59,655 bases of DNA from a virus, in IMG/VR virus record IMGVR_UViG_3300011113_000105, positions 1 to 59,655 of that record. The stretch is one strand, 5' to 3'. The notes beneath the pieces are model-generated. The model saw only the letters and a list, made by a program, of their open reading frames with translations, did no database searches and was not told the DNA's origin. The position numbers and the translations under genes were made by a program. The first letter of the stretch is position 1. Every line of letters begins with the position of its first letter. Of this stretch, positions 1 to 8,105 are shown piece after piece.

Positions 1-226
1 TTGATTTATATAGCTTTTTCCTTGTTCCACCTCGATTCCAATTTTCGGTTCCGTTCCAACCCGATTTTTACACGTTCCGTCCCCACCGCCCCCCGCCTAT
101 CCCATAGATTCTCTTTCTCGCATACTCCCGCCTCGCTTCCACCCCCGCCCCTGCGGTACAAACGCTTTTGACCCACACCATCCCACAGACCGCAACACCG
201 TTACATAAAAAAGTTATACAAGAGTA
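1..226. other. left-end noncoding region
   Basis: No convincing gene lies here. The + strand is strongly pyrimidine-rich with several C-runs (for example at 81-84, 89-94 and 142-151). If the molecule is circular this joins the G-rich right end (59,510-59,655), so the two together would form one intergenic region between the divergent early and late transcription units. An open frame begins at 168 but the real start is more likely 354, which has a strong ribosome site. Confidence 0.6.
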
Positions 227-254
227 TTGTAGTAACAGAAAAAAATGTTATAAT
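227..254 (+). promoter_or_regulatory. sigma70-type early promoter 1
   Basis: The -35 is TTGTAG at 227-232 and a perfect -10 TATAAT lies at 249-254, spaced by 16 bases. The surroundings are AT-rich. It would drive the first early gene at 354 through a leader of about 90 bases that carries a hairpin. Confidence 0.65.
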
Positions 255-295
255 AGAAACAAGTCGGGGAACATCCACAATGACCTCCGACTTAA

Positions 296-317
296 CGCTT
301 CCGGGTCACCCGAAGCG
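296..317 (+). promoter_or_regulatory. leader hairpin 1
   Basis: CGCTT pairs with AAGCG and CGGG with CCCG around a TCA loop, with one bulged C at 301. It lies 36 bases before the start at 354. It is matched by a similar hairpin (1252-1269) before the gene at 1302, and both are followed by the same 16-base ribosome-site sequence. Confidence 0.55.
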
Positions 318-336
318 CAATTCAACCTAGTTCAAC

Positions 337-352
337 TCAGTCAGGAGTCAGT
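337..352 (+). repeat. 16-base leader repeat, copy 1 (ribosome site)
   Basis: TCAGTCAGGAGTCAGT is found here directly before the ATG at 354 and again at 1286-1301 directly before the ATG at 1302. The core AGGAG is the ribosome-binding site and decides the start at 354 rather than the upstream frame opening. Confidence 0.75.
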
Positions 353-353
353 C

Positions 354-716
354 ATGAAATCTGTGCAGTTCTACATCTCCCCCGCTTCTCCGGGGTTCGA
401 GCAGTTGCCCCGTGCGGTGAAAGTCACGATTCGTAAGGCAACAATAATCCCACGTCCTGCACCTGCCCCGGTGCAAACGAAAACCTCCCTGGACACGGAC
501 CAAATCATTCGTGGTTTTGAGTCCGTCGACGACCCGTACGACGACGCGCATTACCTTGGCTCCAACAACATCGATGCGGATTTCGACATTGATGGCAGCT
601 TGGAGTTTTGCGATTCCGACGGATCGGAAGAACTATCTGGCTTGACGATCGTTGAGCCAGCCTACGGCAACCCGCTTGCCATTCGCCGTTACTTGAACGG
701 CTACGACATCCTGTAA
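354..716 (+). CDS. acidic early protein, unknown
   Basis: This is a 120-residue protein I do not recognise. The N-terminal half is basic to neutral with a proline and alanine stretch (residues 36-42). The C-terminal half is very acidic, rich in Asp in a D-D-P-Y-D-D type segment. There is no signal peptide or membrane segment. The ATG at 354 is chosen because AGGAG sits 7 bases upstream; the frame stays open to 168 without a ribosome site. It is the first gene after a good promoter, so it may be an immediate-early host-interaction protein, possibly a DNA mimic given the acidity. That role is only inference. Confidence 0.7.
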   Translation: MKSVQFYISPASPGFEQLPRAVKVTIRKATIIPRPAPAPVQTKTSLDTDQIIRGFESVDDPYDDAHYLGSNNIDADFDIDGSLEFCDSDGSEELSGLTIVEPAYGNPLAIRRYLNGYDIL

Positions 717-735
717 GCAATTCACGGAGGAAACG

Positions 736-855
736 ATGAACCCCGAATACAGCGAATTGATTTACATGCTCAGGAAGTGCCGCGCCGTGTTGAACATGGC
801 GGGTTACTACGACATGGTGGTTGCGATAGACAAACTTTTAGGAGAAACGGAATGA
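736..855 (+). CDS. small early protein, 39 residues
   Basis: This short gene has a strong GGAGG five bases before the ATG. Its stop overlaps the next start (ATGA), so it is probably translationally coupled to the DUF2591 gene. The protein is predicted helical with a Met/Tyr-rich middle. No family is recognised. Confidence 0.6.
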   Translation: MNPEYSELIYMLRKCRAVLNMAGYYDMVVAIDKLLGETE

Positions 856-1181
856 AGATCAGAACAAGCGAACTCATTGGCAATGCCCTGGACTGGGCGG
901 TGTTGCAACTCGACGCGGAGAACCCGTCAAATGGGTTTTACTCCACGGATTGGGCCGATGGTGGGCCGATCATCGAGAGGGAAGAAATTGCCCTGGAGCC
1001 GATGACGGACAGTGACTACGGTGACGGGTGGTTGGCTACCCGCGTTGAGGGGCCAGCCGTGTGCATGGAGTTTGGGCCGACCATGTTGGTCGCGGCCATG
1101 CGTTGCTACGTCACGTCACACCTGGGTGATGAGATCGAAGTGCCAGACGAGCTAACCAAAAAAGTTGGTTCAAACGCTTGA
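852..1181 (+). CDS. DUF2591-type phage protein
   Basis: The 109-residue protein matches the DUF2591 pattern common in phage early regions: an MKI.TSEL..ALDWAV opening, STDWADGGPIIERE in the middle, and GPT.L.AAMRCYV followed by LGDE.E.P at the end. Its function is unknown in the family. The ATG at 852 overlaps the preceding stop and follows GGAG at 841-844. Domain identity is from memory of the family pattern; the reading frame is clear. Confidence 0.8.
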   Translation: MKIRTSELIGNALDWAVLQLDAENPSNGFYSTDWADGGPIIEREEIALEPMTDSDYGDGWLATRVEGPAVCMEFGPTMLVAAMRCYVTSHLGDEIEVPDELTKKVGSNA

Positions 1182-1206
1182 CCTACGTGTAAAGTTCCCC
1201 TATAAT
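1178..1206 (+). promoter_or_regulatory. sigma70-type early promoter 2
   Basis: TTGACC at 1178-1183 and TATAAT at 1201-1206 are spaced by exactly 17 bases, a near-consensus promoter. The -10 is bracketed by CCCC (1197-1200) and GGGG (1207-1210), a small inverted repeat. The spacer start (TA, then GTGTAAAG) is shared with the promoter at 9238, which suggests a common factor. It overlaps the end of the DUF2591 gene and drives the gene at 1302. Confidence 0.85.
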
Positions 1207-1251
1207 GGGGGCATAGACCGAAGTGTCGCAATACACAACGGCTATCTAGTC

Positions 1252-1269
1252 CTTCCGGTATGTCGGAAG
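1252..1269 (+). promoter_or_regulatory. leader hairpin 2
   Basis: CTTCCG (1252-1257) pairs perfectly with CGGAAG (1264-1269) around a six-base loop. It sits between promoter 2 and the start at 1302, in the same position relative to the ribosome-site repeat as hairpin 1. Confidence 0.6.
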
Positions 1270-1285
1270 TCCAATCAGTCATCAA

Positions 1286-1301
1286 TCAGTCAGGAGTCAG
1301 T
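1286..1301 (+). repeat. 16-base leader repeat, copy 2 (ribosome site)
   Basis: Perfect copy of the sequence at 337-352, ending directly at the ATG at 1302. Part of it (TCAGTCA) is also repeated just upstream at 1275-1281. Confidence 0.75.
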
Positions 1302-1559
1302 ATGGGAACGCTCAAGTCCTTCTTCCACGATTACATCGCGGAACAGTCAGAGATTGATTTCTCTGCACATCCCTTCGCCCCGGATACGTGCTTCGTTCTG
1401 ATCGAGCACGACGTCACCACCGGGGAAACCAAACCCCTCCACGTCTACACCTTCCGCGCCGATGCGGAGGATGCACTGCGTCTGTTCGAGCACGGACAGA
1501 AAAACTTCCACATTCCCGAGTATCTCGACTACCGCATCGCGGAGGTGGTGCAGTCATGA
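1302..1559 (+). CDS. early protein, 85 residues, unknown
   Basis: This is a soluble acidic protein of 85 residues with predicted mixed alpha/beta content. A central segment (HVYTFRADAEDAL, about residues 46-58) looks like a beta strand followed by a helix. No family is recognised. The ATG at 1302 is preceded by AGGAG in the duplicated leader, and the stop overlaps the next start (ATGA at 1556). Confidence 0.7.
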   Translation: MGTLKSFFHDYIAEQSEIDFSAHPFAPDTCFVLIEHDVTTGETKPLHVYTFRADAEDALRLFEHGQKNFHIPEYLDYRIAEVVQS

Positions 1560-1768
1560 CCAACCGAATGAAACCACTTTGCGCTGCGTGTGGTGACACG
1601 TTCAGCGCGGCACGTCGCACCGCCGGGTATCACTTGTGTATGCCATGCGGTGAGCAGCAAGCACGACGGTACAAGCACACCATCGTTCCGATGAACAAGA
1701 GCAACTACGTTGCAGTGACCGACTTAGCCCTTCTGACCCAACTGAACCCCAAAAGGACCGCATCATGA
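1556..1768 (+). CDS. small zinc-ribbon-like protein
   Basis: The 70-residue basic protein has two Cys pairs, C-A-A-C near residue 9 and C-M-P-C near residue 29, spaced as in a zinc ribbon, so it probably binds zinc and perhaps nucleic acid. The C-terminal half has no motif I know. It is coupled to both neighbours: its start overlaps the previous stop and its stop overlaps the next ATG at 1765. Confidence 0.65.
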   Translation: MTNRMKPLCAACGDTFSAARRTAGYHLCMPCGEQQARRYKHTIVPMNKSNYVAVTDLALLTQLNPKRTAS

Positions 1769-2703
1769 ACTTTGAACTCAACGCCCCCCGCCATCTGATT
1801 TCTTTGGCTTCCTCCGCGCTCATCGTGAGTGTGGACATCAAGACATGGACTGCGACCAAGCAGGACAAGTCCATCAGCAACGAGGTGACAACATCGAAGA
1901 ACGCCGACGCAGACGCTGCGCGTGTGACCAAAGTTTTGTTGTCCCATTCCCCCGAGCACAAGGCGCTGCTGAACTATCGGCAGACCGTCTATAACTGGCT
2001 TCAGCGTGAGACCTACGACTGGGCGGGTTCCATGCGGCTGCTGCCCACGTACAAGCTGGAGTCGTTCAAGAAACAATTCAACGACCACATGGCCGCGTTC
2101 AATGCGCTGCTCGACAAGTTCCTGGCCGCGTACCCTGGGCTCATCAGCGACGCTGCGTTCAAGCAGGGCGGGATGTTTAACCGTTCCGAGTACCCTGAAG
2201 TCCAAGATGTGCGCCGTCGGTTCAGCATGAAGTTGTTCACCCACGCCGTGCCTGAGAACGATTTCCGGTGCTCAATCTCCCAGGTGCTTGCCGACGACCT
2301 GAAAGAACATTACGAGGCACAGACGCAAGAGATTGTGGGCGGAGTCATGACCGATCTGACAAAGCGCCTTACGACCTACGCCACACGACTGCGCAACGCA
2401 TGCGAGGAAGTGCAAGCCGAGGCCAACGAGGAAGCGAAGTCGGGCAAGGCCAAGCGCAGGAAGATTTACGAGTCCACGTTCGACAACGTGAAGTCGATGG
2501 TGGACATGATTCGTAACTTCAATCTGACAAACGATGCCGATCTGACGGAGGCCGCGAACAAGCTGGAGGCGATCCTGGCCACGCGCTCGCTGTCTGACCT
2601 GCGGGACAGCGCAGTCGCACGAGCCGACACGCGTGATGACCTGAACGACATCCTGAGCAAGTTCGCACCGATCAACGTGGCCGAGGTGAGTGACGATGAA
2701 TAA
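1765..2703 (+). CDS. DUF3150-like protein of a MoxR/VWA module
   Basis: The 312-residue protein is largely helical with no membrane segment. Residues about 180-300 look like a coiled-coil or helical bundle. It lies immediately upstream of a MoxR-type AAA+ ATPase and a VWA-metallopeptidase. In plasmids and phages a DUF3150 protein of about this size occurs with CobS/MoxR- and CobT/VWA-like genes. I assign it to that role mainly by context and general resemblance, so the family name is tentative. A reasonable guess is that it is the adaptor or third subunit of the complex. Confidence 0.65.
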   Translation: MNFELNAPRHLISLASSALIVSVDIKTWTATKQDKSISNEVTTSKNADADAARVTKVLLSHSPEHKALLNYRQTVYNWLQRETYDWAGSMRLLPTYKLESFKKQFNDHMAAFNALLDKFLAAYPGLISDAAFKQGGMFNRSEYPEVQDVRRRFSMKLFTHAVPENDFRCSISQVLADDLKEHYEAQTQEIVGGVMTDLTKRLTTYATRLRNACEEVQAEANEEAKSGKAKRRKIYESTFDNVKSMVDMIRNFNLTNDADLTEAANKLEAILATRSLSDLRDSAVARADTRDDLNDILSKFAPINVAEVSDDE

Positions 2704-2896
2704 CGAGATGAAAGTAACGGTGCAAGCCAGGGGCCGATATGGCACTTGGTTTTATTACCCCGCGTGTGAGAAGGCCGAGCAGTTTCGGCAGATAGAAGGA
2801 GGCAAGACCCTGACCGCCCATGCTCTGAAGTGCATCAGACAGTTGGGCTACGAGATAGAGATCAATATAGAAGTTCCGACAACCCTGAATCGTTAA
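2696..2896 (+). CDS. small protein, 66 residues, unknown
   Basis: The start at 2696 (ATG) overlaps the end of the upstream gene by 8 bases. The protein appears to be a small alpha/beta fold with a strand-rich N-terminus (KVTVQARGRYGTWFYYP). No family is recognised. It lies inside the MoxR/VWA gene group, between the DUF3150-like gene and the ATPase. Confidence 0.65.
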   Translation: MNNEMKVTVQARGRYGTWFYYPACEKAEQFRQIEGGKTLTAHALKCIRQLGYEIEINIEVPTTLNR

Positions 2897-2913
2897 TCAC
2901 TGGAGAAACCAAA

Positions 2914-3984
2914 ATGGCTAAAGTCAATTTCCGCACCACCGTTTCCTTGGAAGAAGCCAAGAACATCATCCGTGTCACGGGTGACGTGGTGACCAACATC
3001 ATCATTTCCGAACCCGGTGTCGGCAAGTCCACGCTGCTCAAGATGCTGGAGGAGGAGATGGGCACGGATGAGTACGACTTCATCTACGTGGACTGCCCTG
3101 TGAAAGACATGATGGACATTGCCGCGTCCATCCCGAACCACACCACGAAGCAACTGGAGTATTACGTGTCGTCCCTGTTCAAGCTGGGCAATGGCAAGAA
3201 GAAGTGCATCATGCTCGACGAGTTCATGAAAGCACCGAAGCTGCTACAGGTAATTTTCACTCGGCTGATGCTTGAGCGTACGGTGGGCGACATCCCCCTG
3301 CCCGAAGGTTCGTACGTGTTCGCCACGTCGAATAACGCTTCCGATGGTGTCGGAGACGCAATGCTCGACCATGCGGGTAACCGTGTGTGCAAGCTCGACC
3401 TGCGCAAGTCCACCGCTGACGAGTGGAACATTTGGGCCACGAAGAACGGCGTGGCGCGTTCCATCCGTGCTTGGGCGGCGATGAACCCGAGAGCGTTCGC
3501 TAGCTATCTGGACGGCGATCAGGATGACAACCCATATATTTTCAACCCGGCAAAGGGCAAGCGTCAGTTCGTGTCTCCACGTTCCTTGGCTAAAGCGTCC
3601 GTGTTCGTGGATCGTAGGGATCAGTTGACCGAGAACGCGCTGACCGCTGCACTGGCTGGCACGATCGGTGAGGCTGCTGCCAAGTCACTCGCTGCGTTCA
3701 TCTCGCTGGAGTCCAAGCTCATCAAGACGAGCGATGTCATCAAGGCGCCGACGACCGTCCCGGTTCCCGATGATGTTTCTGTCCTGATCATGATGATGTT
3801 CGAGGCAGTGGACACGATAAAGGTTCAGGATGATCTGAGCAAGTATATGGAGTTCGTGAACCGCATCAAGGCAACCGAGGTCCAGTCCGTGTTCTTCGTG
3901 ATGATGCTGCGCACGAAGCCCAAGCTGGCCCGGTACAACATCGAGATTTCCAAGTGGGCCGTCGAGAACCACTACATCATGTGA
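2914..3984 (+). CDS. MoxR/CobS-type AAA+ ATPase
   Basis: The 356-residue ATPase has Walker A EPGVGKST at residues 33-40, Walker B CIMLDEF at 98-104, and a sensor-1 ATSN at 137-140. These fit the MoxR/CobS branch of AAA+ proteins, which remodel protein complexes or load metals together with a VWA-domain partner. The C-terminal third (about 240-356) is helical and probably forms the lid and a partner-binding part. GGAG lies 8 bases before the ATG at 2914. The VWA-metallopeptidase at 4219 is the likely partner. Confidence 0.88.
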   Translation: MAKVNFRTTVSLEEAKNIIRVTGDVVTNIIISEPGVGKSTLLKMLEEEMGTDEYDFIYVDCPVKDMMDIAASIPNHTTKQLEYYVSSLFKLGNGKKKCIMLDEFMKAPKLLQVIFTRLMLERTVGDIPLPEGSYVFATSNNASDGVGDAMLDHAGNRVCKLDLRKSTADEWNIWATKNGVARSIRAWAAMNPRAFASYLDGDQDDNPYIFNPAKGKRQFVSPRSLAKASVFVDRRDQLTENALTAALAGTIGEAAAKSLAAFISLESKLIKTSDVIKAPTTVPVPDDVSVLIMMMFEAVDTIKVQDDLSKYMEFVNRIKATEVQSVFFVMMLRTKPKLARYNIEISKWAVENHYIM

Positions 3985-3992
3985 GGTGAAAA

Positions 3993-4235
3993 ATGAACCC
4001 CAAACAACTTGAAAAGATAAACGAGCTCATCAAGCGTGTAGCGACAGTATTGAGAGAGGACATAGAGAGTGATGACGGGTGTATCGATCCGTTGGATCAC
4101 TTGACTGCACTCAGTCTCATGCTCTGCACATTCAGTATCGAAGCTGGGTTCAGCAGGGAACAATTCCTTGGCGGGATCACTAAAACCTACGACAGTGCAA
4201 TAAACAACCGGGGGCGTCATGCAACTAACGACTGA
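3993..4235 (+). CDS. small acidic helical protein
   Basis: The 80-residue protein is predicted mostly helical, with the N-terminal 30 residues amphipathic. No family is recognised. It lies between the MoxR ATPase and the VWA-metallopeptidase and overlaps the latter by 17 bases, which suggests coupled translation and a role in the same complex. Confidence 0.65.
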   Translation: MNPKQLEKINELIKRVATVLREDIESDDGCIDPLDHLTALSLMLCTFSIEAGFSREQFLGGITKTYDSAINNRGRHATND

Positions 4236-5457
4236 ACAACGCATCAAGAAGGCGCACGTTGCGCTGATGAAGCATCCCGAGACAGCCCTGTTCTCGGGTG
4301 TGCTCATGCTTGGCGAAACGTCCGTGGTGGACGAGGGGATCACTGCGTACACCGATGGACTCAACAAGAAGTACGGTCGCGCGTTCGTTGAGGCTATCTG
4401 TAAGAAAGACTCACAGTTGAACGCACTGGTGTTGCACGAGAACTTGCACATCGTGTTCCGTCACCTGCTGCACAACCGTGATCTGTTTGTCGAGAACCGT
4501 CAACGCGCGAACATGGCGGCTGACTATGTGGTCAATGATGTCATCACGCACATCAAGGACAAATCATTGGTCGAGCTTCCGGTAGGCGCACTTGTCGATG
4601 ACAAGTATCACAACATGAACATGCGCGAGGTGTACCGTCTGCTCAAGGACGAGTGCGACGATGGTGACGGCGACGGTGGGTCGCAGGAACCGAAGCGCAG
4701 CAAGCAAGGTAACGGTTCCGGTGGGTCTGAACCCCAAGATGGGGAAGGCGGTGGTTACAAGTTCGACGACCACGACATCGACGGCGCGTCGCATGGCGCA
4801 ACCGCAGAGGAGATCAAGGAGATCGACACCAAGATCGATCGTGCTTTGCGTGAAGGCGCGTTGTTGGCTGGACGACTTGGCGCAAATCTTCCTCGCTCGA
4901 TCACCGAGTTGTTGGAGCCCAAGATCGATTGGCGTGCTGAGTTGCGTGAGTTCGTGTCGTCCTCGACCAAGGGCAAGGACGAGTTCACGTGGCGCAAGTT
5001 CAACCGTAGGCTTGTACCCAACGACATCTATCTGCCAACCGTAGAGAACGAAACGATTGGTGAGATTGTCGTGGCCATCGATACGTCAGGCTCGATCGAC
5101 CAAGCGCAAATCAACGCATTCGCCTCGGAACTGGCTTCGATCTGCGAGGCTGTGGAACCGGAAGCGGTCCGCGTTTTGTGGTGGGACACGATGGTGCACG
5201 GTGAGCAGCGGTTCGCTGACAACTATCAGAACATCGGGGGAATGCTCAAGCCGCAGGGCGGGGGTGGCACTCGCGTGGGGTGTGTCTCTGATTACATCAA
5301 CAAGCACAAGGTCAACGCCGAATGCGTGTTGGTGTTCACCGACGGCTACGTGGAGAACGATGTGAAGTGGAGCGTCAGTGCACCCACTCTGTGGCTTGTC
5401 ACGCACAACAAGCGTTGGACGCCGCCATCGGGTCGGGTTGTAGCTTTTGAACAGTAA
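4219..5457 (+). CDS. metallopeptidase-VWA protein (DUF2201-like)
   Basis: The 412-residue protein has two parts. The N-terminal part has HENLH at residues 73-77, an HExxH zinc-protease signature in a helix typical of DUF2201-type putative metallopeptidases. A Gly/Asp/Ser-rich linker follows at about 145-185. The C-terminal part is a VWA-like domain with a MIDAS motif D288-T-S290-G-S292. The pairing with a MoxR ATPase at 2914 is the classic MoxR-VWA arrangement. Whether the peptidase is active or only a fold cannot be told from sequence. The start overlaps the preceding gene. Confidence 0.85.
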   Translation: MQLTTEQRIKKAHVALMKHPETALFSGVLMLGETSVVDEGITAYTDGLNKKYGRAFVEAICKKDSQLNALVLHENLHIVFRHLLHNRDLFVENRQRANMAADYVVNDVITHIKDKSLVELPVGALVDDKYHNMNMREVYRLLKDECDDGDGDGGSQEPKRSKQGNGSGGSEPQDGEGGGYKFDDHDIDGASHGATAEEIKEIDTKIDRALREGALLAGRLGANLPRSITELLEPKIDWRAELREFVSSSTKGKDEFTWRKFNRRLVPNDIYLPTVENETIGEIVVAIDTSGSIDQAQINAFASELASICEAVEPEAVRVLWWDTMVHGEQRFADNYQNIGGMLKPQGGGGTRVGCVSDYINKHKVNAECVLVFTDGYVENDVKWSVSAPTLWLVTHNKRWTPPSGRVVAFEQ

Positions 5458-5477
5458 CTTTCAGTTAGGAAACAGTC

Positions 5478-6500
5478 ATGTCATACAACGACATTGCGTG
5501 GGTGTCATACGACAAACTCAAGAACCGTTCACAGGCCATGCAGCCGTACGTGAACACAACAGATACCTTCCCGCTTGGGGATCGTAGGTACTCGCACCGT
5601 CACTTCCGTGTGAGGAACGATGGTGTGTTTGAGCTTTATCTCGGCAACCGTGAAGTGATCAACGCCGGTCTGGAGTCACGACCGTCGAAGCGGGGAGGGG
5701 ATAAGTACGCTGCGGAAGAATACGCTGGCAACTCTCTGATCGCGCGCGTGTACCCGGACAACTCGTTTGAGTTTCTCTCAAGACGCAGTGGTATGTCTGA
5801 TCTTCTTTTCTACAACGCGCTGATCCCCAACACGCGGATCAACTGCAACAACAGGTTCGGTGGGGGCGTGATGACCAATGGAGGTGCGTCCTCGCACACG
5901 CATCCTCTGTTCCACGGACTGCGCGTGAACCTGAGTGATCTCTCGGTGCATCCCACGACAGACTATGTAACGTATCTGCCGACCCTGAACCGCAAAGAAG
6001 GCAAGCAGTTCAGCGCGGGGTTCGATGAGTTCCACAAGACGTGGCGCGTTCTGTTCGAGCCCATGCAGAGAAGCGCGTACTCTGAGATCGTGCGGGATTT
6101 ATCCGAGGAATATCCCGCTGTGTTTACTGAGGTGCTCGGTTTCCACAAACAGTCAAACCATTACACGAACCCTTCGATTGATGGACAAGAACTGACCAAC
6201 ATGATCCTTGACCTGATCTCCAAGAAACGGTACGCCGATGCTGCGTTGGCCAGCCTTGGCTACAACTACTCTTGGGTGCTGTATCGCATTTACAAGAATC
6301 ACAAGGAGAACATCAACTACATCTACAACTTTGATCCGACGCTTGCCAAGTCAATATCCAAGTTGACCGAGAACTGCATGAAGCACACGCCTCGGTTGTT
6401 CTCGCACCGCGCCATCGAGTCCGGCGCACCGTTAGTAGCGACCAAGTGGGGGCTGATCACCATGCTCAAGTCCACTGGCGAAACCGTAGTCCGTCTGTAA
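5478..6500 (+). CDS. unknown protein, 340 residues
   Basis: The protein is soluble and mixed alpha/beta. It has an N-terminal Arg/Tyr/His-rich stretch (GDRRYSHRHFRVR, about residues 34-46), a His-containing middle (THPLFHGLRV), and a helical C-terminal third. I recognise no domain. TAGGA precedes the ATG at 5478 by about 10 bases. It follows the MoxR/VWA genes by 20 bases in the same direction and could belong to that module, for instance as a substrate. Confidence 0.72.
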   Translation: MSYNDIAWVSYDKLKNRSQAMQPYVNTTDTFPLGDRRYSHRHFRVRNDGVFELYLGNREVINAGLESRPSKRGGDKYAAEEYAGNSLIARVYPDNSFEFLSRRSGMSDLLFYNALIPNTRINCNNRFGGGVMTNGGASSHTHPLFHGLRVNLSDLSVHPTTDYVTYLPTLNRKEGKQFSAGFDEFHKTWRVLFEPMQRSAYSEIVRDLSEEYPAVFTEVLGFHKQSNHYTNPSIDGQELTNMILDLISKKRYADAALASLGYNYSWVLYRIYKNHKENINYIYNFDPTLAKSISKLTENCMKHTPRLFSHRAIESGAPLVATKWGLITMLKSTGETVVRL

Positions 6501-6515
6501 TCACAGGAGAAAGTC

Positions 6516-7451
6516 ATGGAGAACCTCATTTCCCACATCGCTGATCGTGATCGCACGATGAAGTTTTTTGAGTCAGACAACGCAAGGGTGTTGTTACTGA
6601 GAAATCTCGTTCGCGAGTTCTGCTACACCTTCAACACCAGGGTGGGCTTCCTCGCAAGTAAGGATTCAGACGGGACTGAAGCCCTCTACCGCAATCAACC
6701 GACCATCCCGATCTACACCATCGAAGGCATGCCGTGCGGCACTCTGAGGGTCAAGTTCGACCATGAGGGTGACTTCTACGCGTTCAACTCAAGCATGGTC
6801 TGCAAGGAGAAGGCGAGTGCTCGCAGTGACAAGTACACGCGCGACTCTACGACCGTCAAGGGGCTCATCAACGCAATCAAGCGCAACAAGGAGATTCCAT
6901 CCCTGGAAGGTTGTATGACCCGATACAAGTACGGGATCGGGGACGCACTGCGCGCGACCTCTCGCGGCATTGATCGTCCGAATATCAACCTCTCATCCGA
7001 AGCGATGCTTGAACTGGTCAAGATGTATCTCGGTGAGACTGCGTACGTGATGCCGCACGACGACTCCATCCGTAAGGCGTATTCAGATTATCTTGAAAAG
7101 GCCGCTACGAACAGCGAGATGGAGAAAAACTTTAACCGCTTCAAGGAGGGGTGCAGAGGTATCGGCGTTCTCTCCACCGACGAGAAGCCCATCTATCTTG
7201 TGAGCGACATCACGTGGGTAGGGGACACGCCGAATGTCACCAATATAACCATTCACAAATCGCTGAGCGAGAACGAGCGCGTGGCGGGTGACGCCATGAT
7301 GATCCGCACGTTCATGCAGGGTAACAACGGTACATCTGACAACGAACTGGGCGTCAGGACATCTGACCGTTACTACGCTGACATCGACGTTGCCACAGGC
7401 TATAACAATCACGAGTGCGTTTGGGTTCTCATCCCCAACCGTGGTGAATGA
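6516..7451 (+). CDS. unknown protein, 311 residues
   Basis: This is a soluble protein without a recognised domain. The N-terminus is helical and rich in Arg/Asp; the middle has strands (PIYTIEGMPCGTLRVKF, about 67-83) and a Lys/Arg/Ser-rich stretch. AGGAG lies 8 bases before the ATG at 6516. Its stop overlaps the next start (ATGA at 7448). It keeps the operon begun at 1302 going and has no obvious counterpart I know. Confidence 0.72.
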   Translation: MENLISHIADRDRTMKFFESDNARVLLLRNLVREFCYTFNTRVGFLASKDSDGTEALYRNQPTIPIYTIEGMPCGTLRVKFDHEGDFYAFNSSMVCKEKASARSDKYTRDSTTVKGLINAIKRNKEIPSLEGCMTRYKYGIGDALRATSRGIDRPNINLSSEAMLELVKMYLGETAYVMPHDDSIRKAYSDYLEKAATNSEMEKNFNRFKEGCRGIGVLSTDEKPIYLVSDITWVGDTPNVTNITIHKSLSENERVAGDAMMIRTFMQGNNGTSDNELGVRTSDRYYADIDVATGYNNHECVWVLIPNRGE

Positions 7452-7804
7452 ACGATCCGTGGGACAGACGACTCTATGCTCCGGTTGCCCATCCCGATCG
7501 TGATATGTATCGTGTTCCTGTGTGGGTCAGCGATGATGAGATCGCTATCGGCCTCGGCAGAGACATCTTTAGATACTACACACGCGCAAACGCCCCGAAG
7601 AAATTGAAGGCGGCGCTTGCGATGGTCAGCGCGTTTCCACAGGACAGCCGACCGGAGTGGGCGGTGAACCCGACAAGCGCGTACGTGCCGATGGACAACA
7701 GACAGAGAGACATAGGCTGGAGATTGACGGACGACTTCTACATCCTCGTCTTGGATGAAGAATTCCTCAACAATTGTTATCTGAGAGGATCAGGAGATGG
7801 CTGA
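7448..7804 (+). CDS. unknown protein, 118 residues
   Basis: This small Trp/Tyr-rich soluble protein starts by overlapping the upstream stop. It overlaps the VRR-NUC gene by 8 bases at its end, and the AGGAG that serves that gene lies in its last codons. No family is recognised. Confidence 0.65.
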   Translation: MNDPWDRRLYAPVAHPDRDMYRVPVWVSDDEIAIGLGRDIFRYYTRANAPKKLKAALAMVSAFPQDSRPEWAVNPTSAYVPMDNRQRDIGWRLTDDFYILVLDEEFLNNCYLRGSGDG

Positions 7805-8105
7805 CACTCCCGAGAGAAAAGTTAAGAAGAAGGTAATCGATATTCTCAAACGGCGCGGAGCGTACTACGCTATGCCTGTGGCAAGCGGGTTTGGGAACGC
7901 GGGTGTCCCCGACATCCTCGCGTGTCTGAAGGGTCACTTTGTGGCGATTGAGTGCAAGGCCAACGGTGGCAAGTGCACGAAGCTGCAACTGTCGAACCTA
8001 GAGCAGATACAGCAAGCTGGGGGAACCGCCTTGGTGATCGATGAAACAAACATGCACGTATTGGAAGCAGTGTTGAACAGTATCAGCCCGGAGACAAAAC
8101 CATGA
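7797..8105 (+). CDS. VRR-NUC domain nuclease
   Basis: The 102-residue protein is a stand-alone VRR-NUC fold. Residues 36-55 carry GVPDI with catalytic D39, then AIECKANGG with E52 and K54, the D-(x)n-E-x-K core of PD-(D/E)XK enzymes. Stand-alone VRR-NUC proteins in phages cut branched or flapped DNA and take part in replication or recombination. AGGAG precedes the ATG at 7797. Its stop overlaps the next ATG at 8102. Confidence 0.88.
   Translation: MADTPERKVKKKVIDILKRRGAYYAMPVASGFGNAGVPDILACLKGHFVAIECKANGGKCTKLQLSNLEQIQQAGGTALVIDETNMHVLEAVLNSISPETKP

Noticed and set aside
168-353. Upstream extension of the first gene to 168
   Set aside because: The extension would run through the promoter and hairpin leader and has no ribosome site, whereas 354 has a strong one shared with the gene at 1302.
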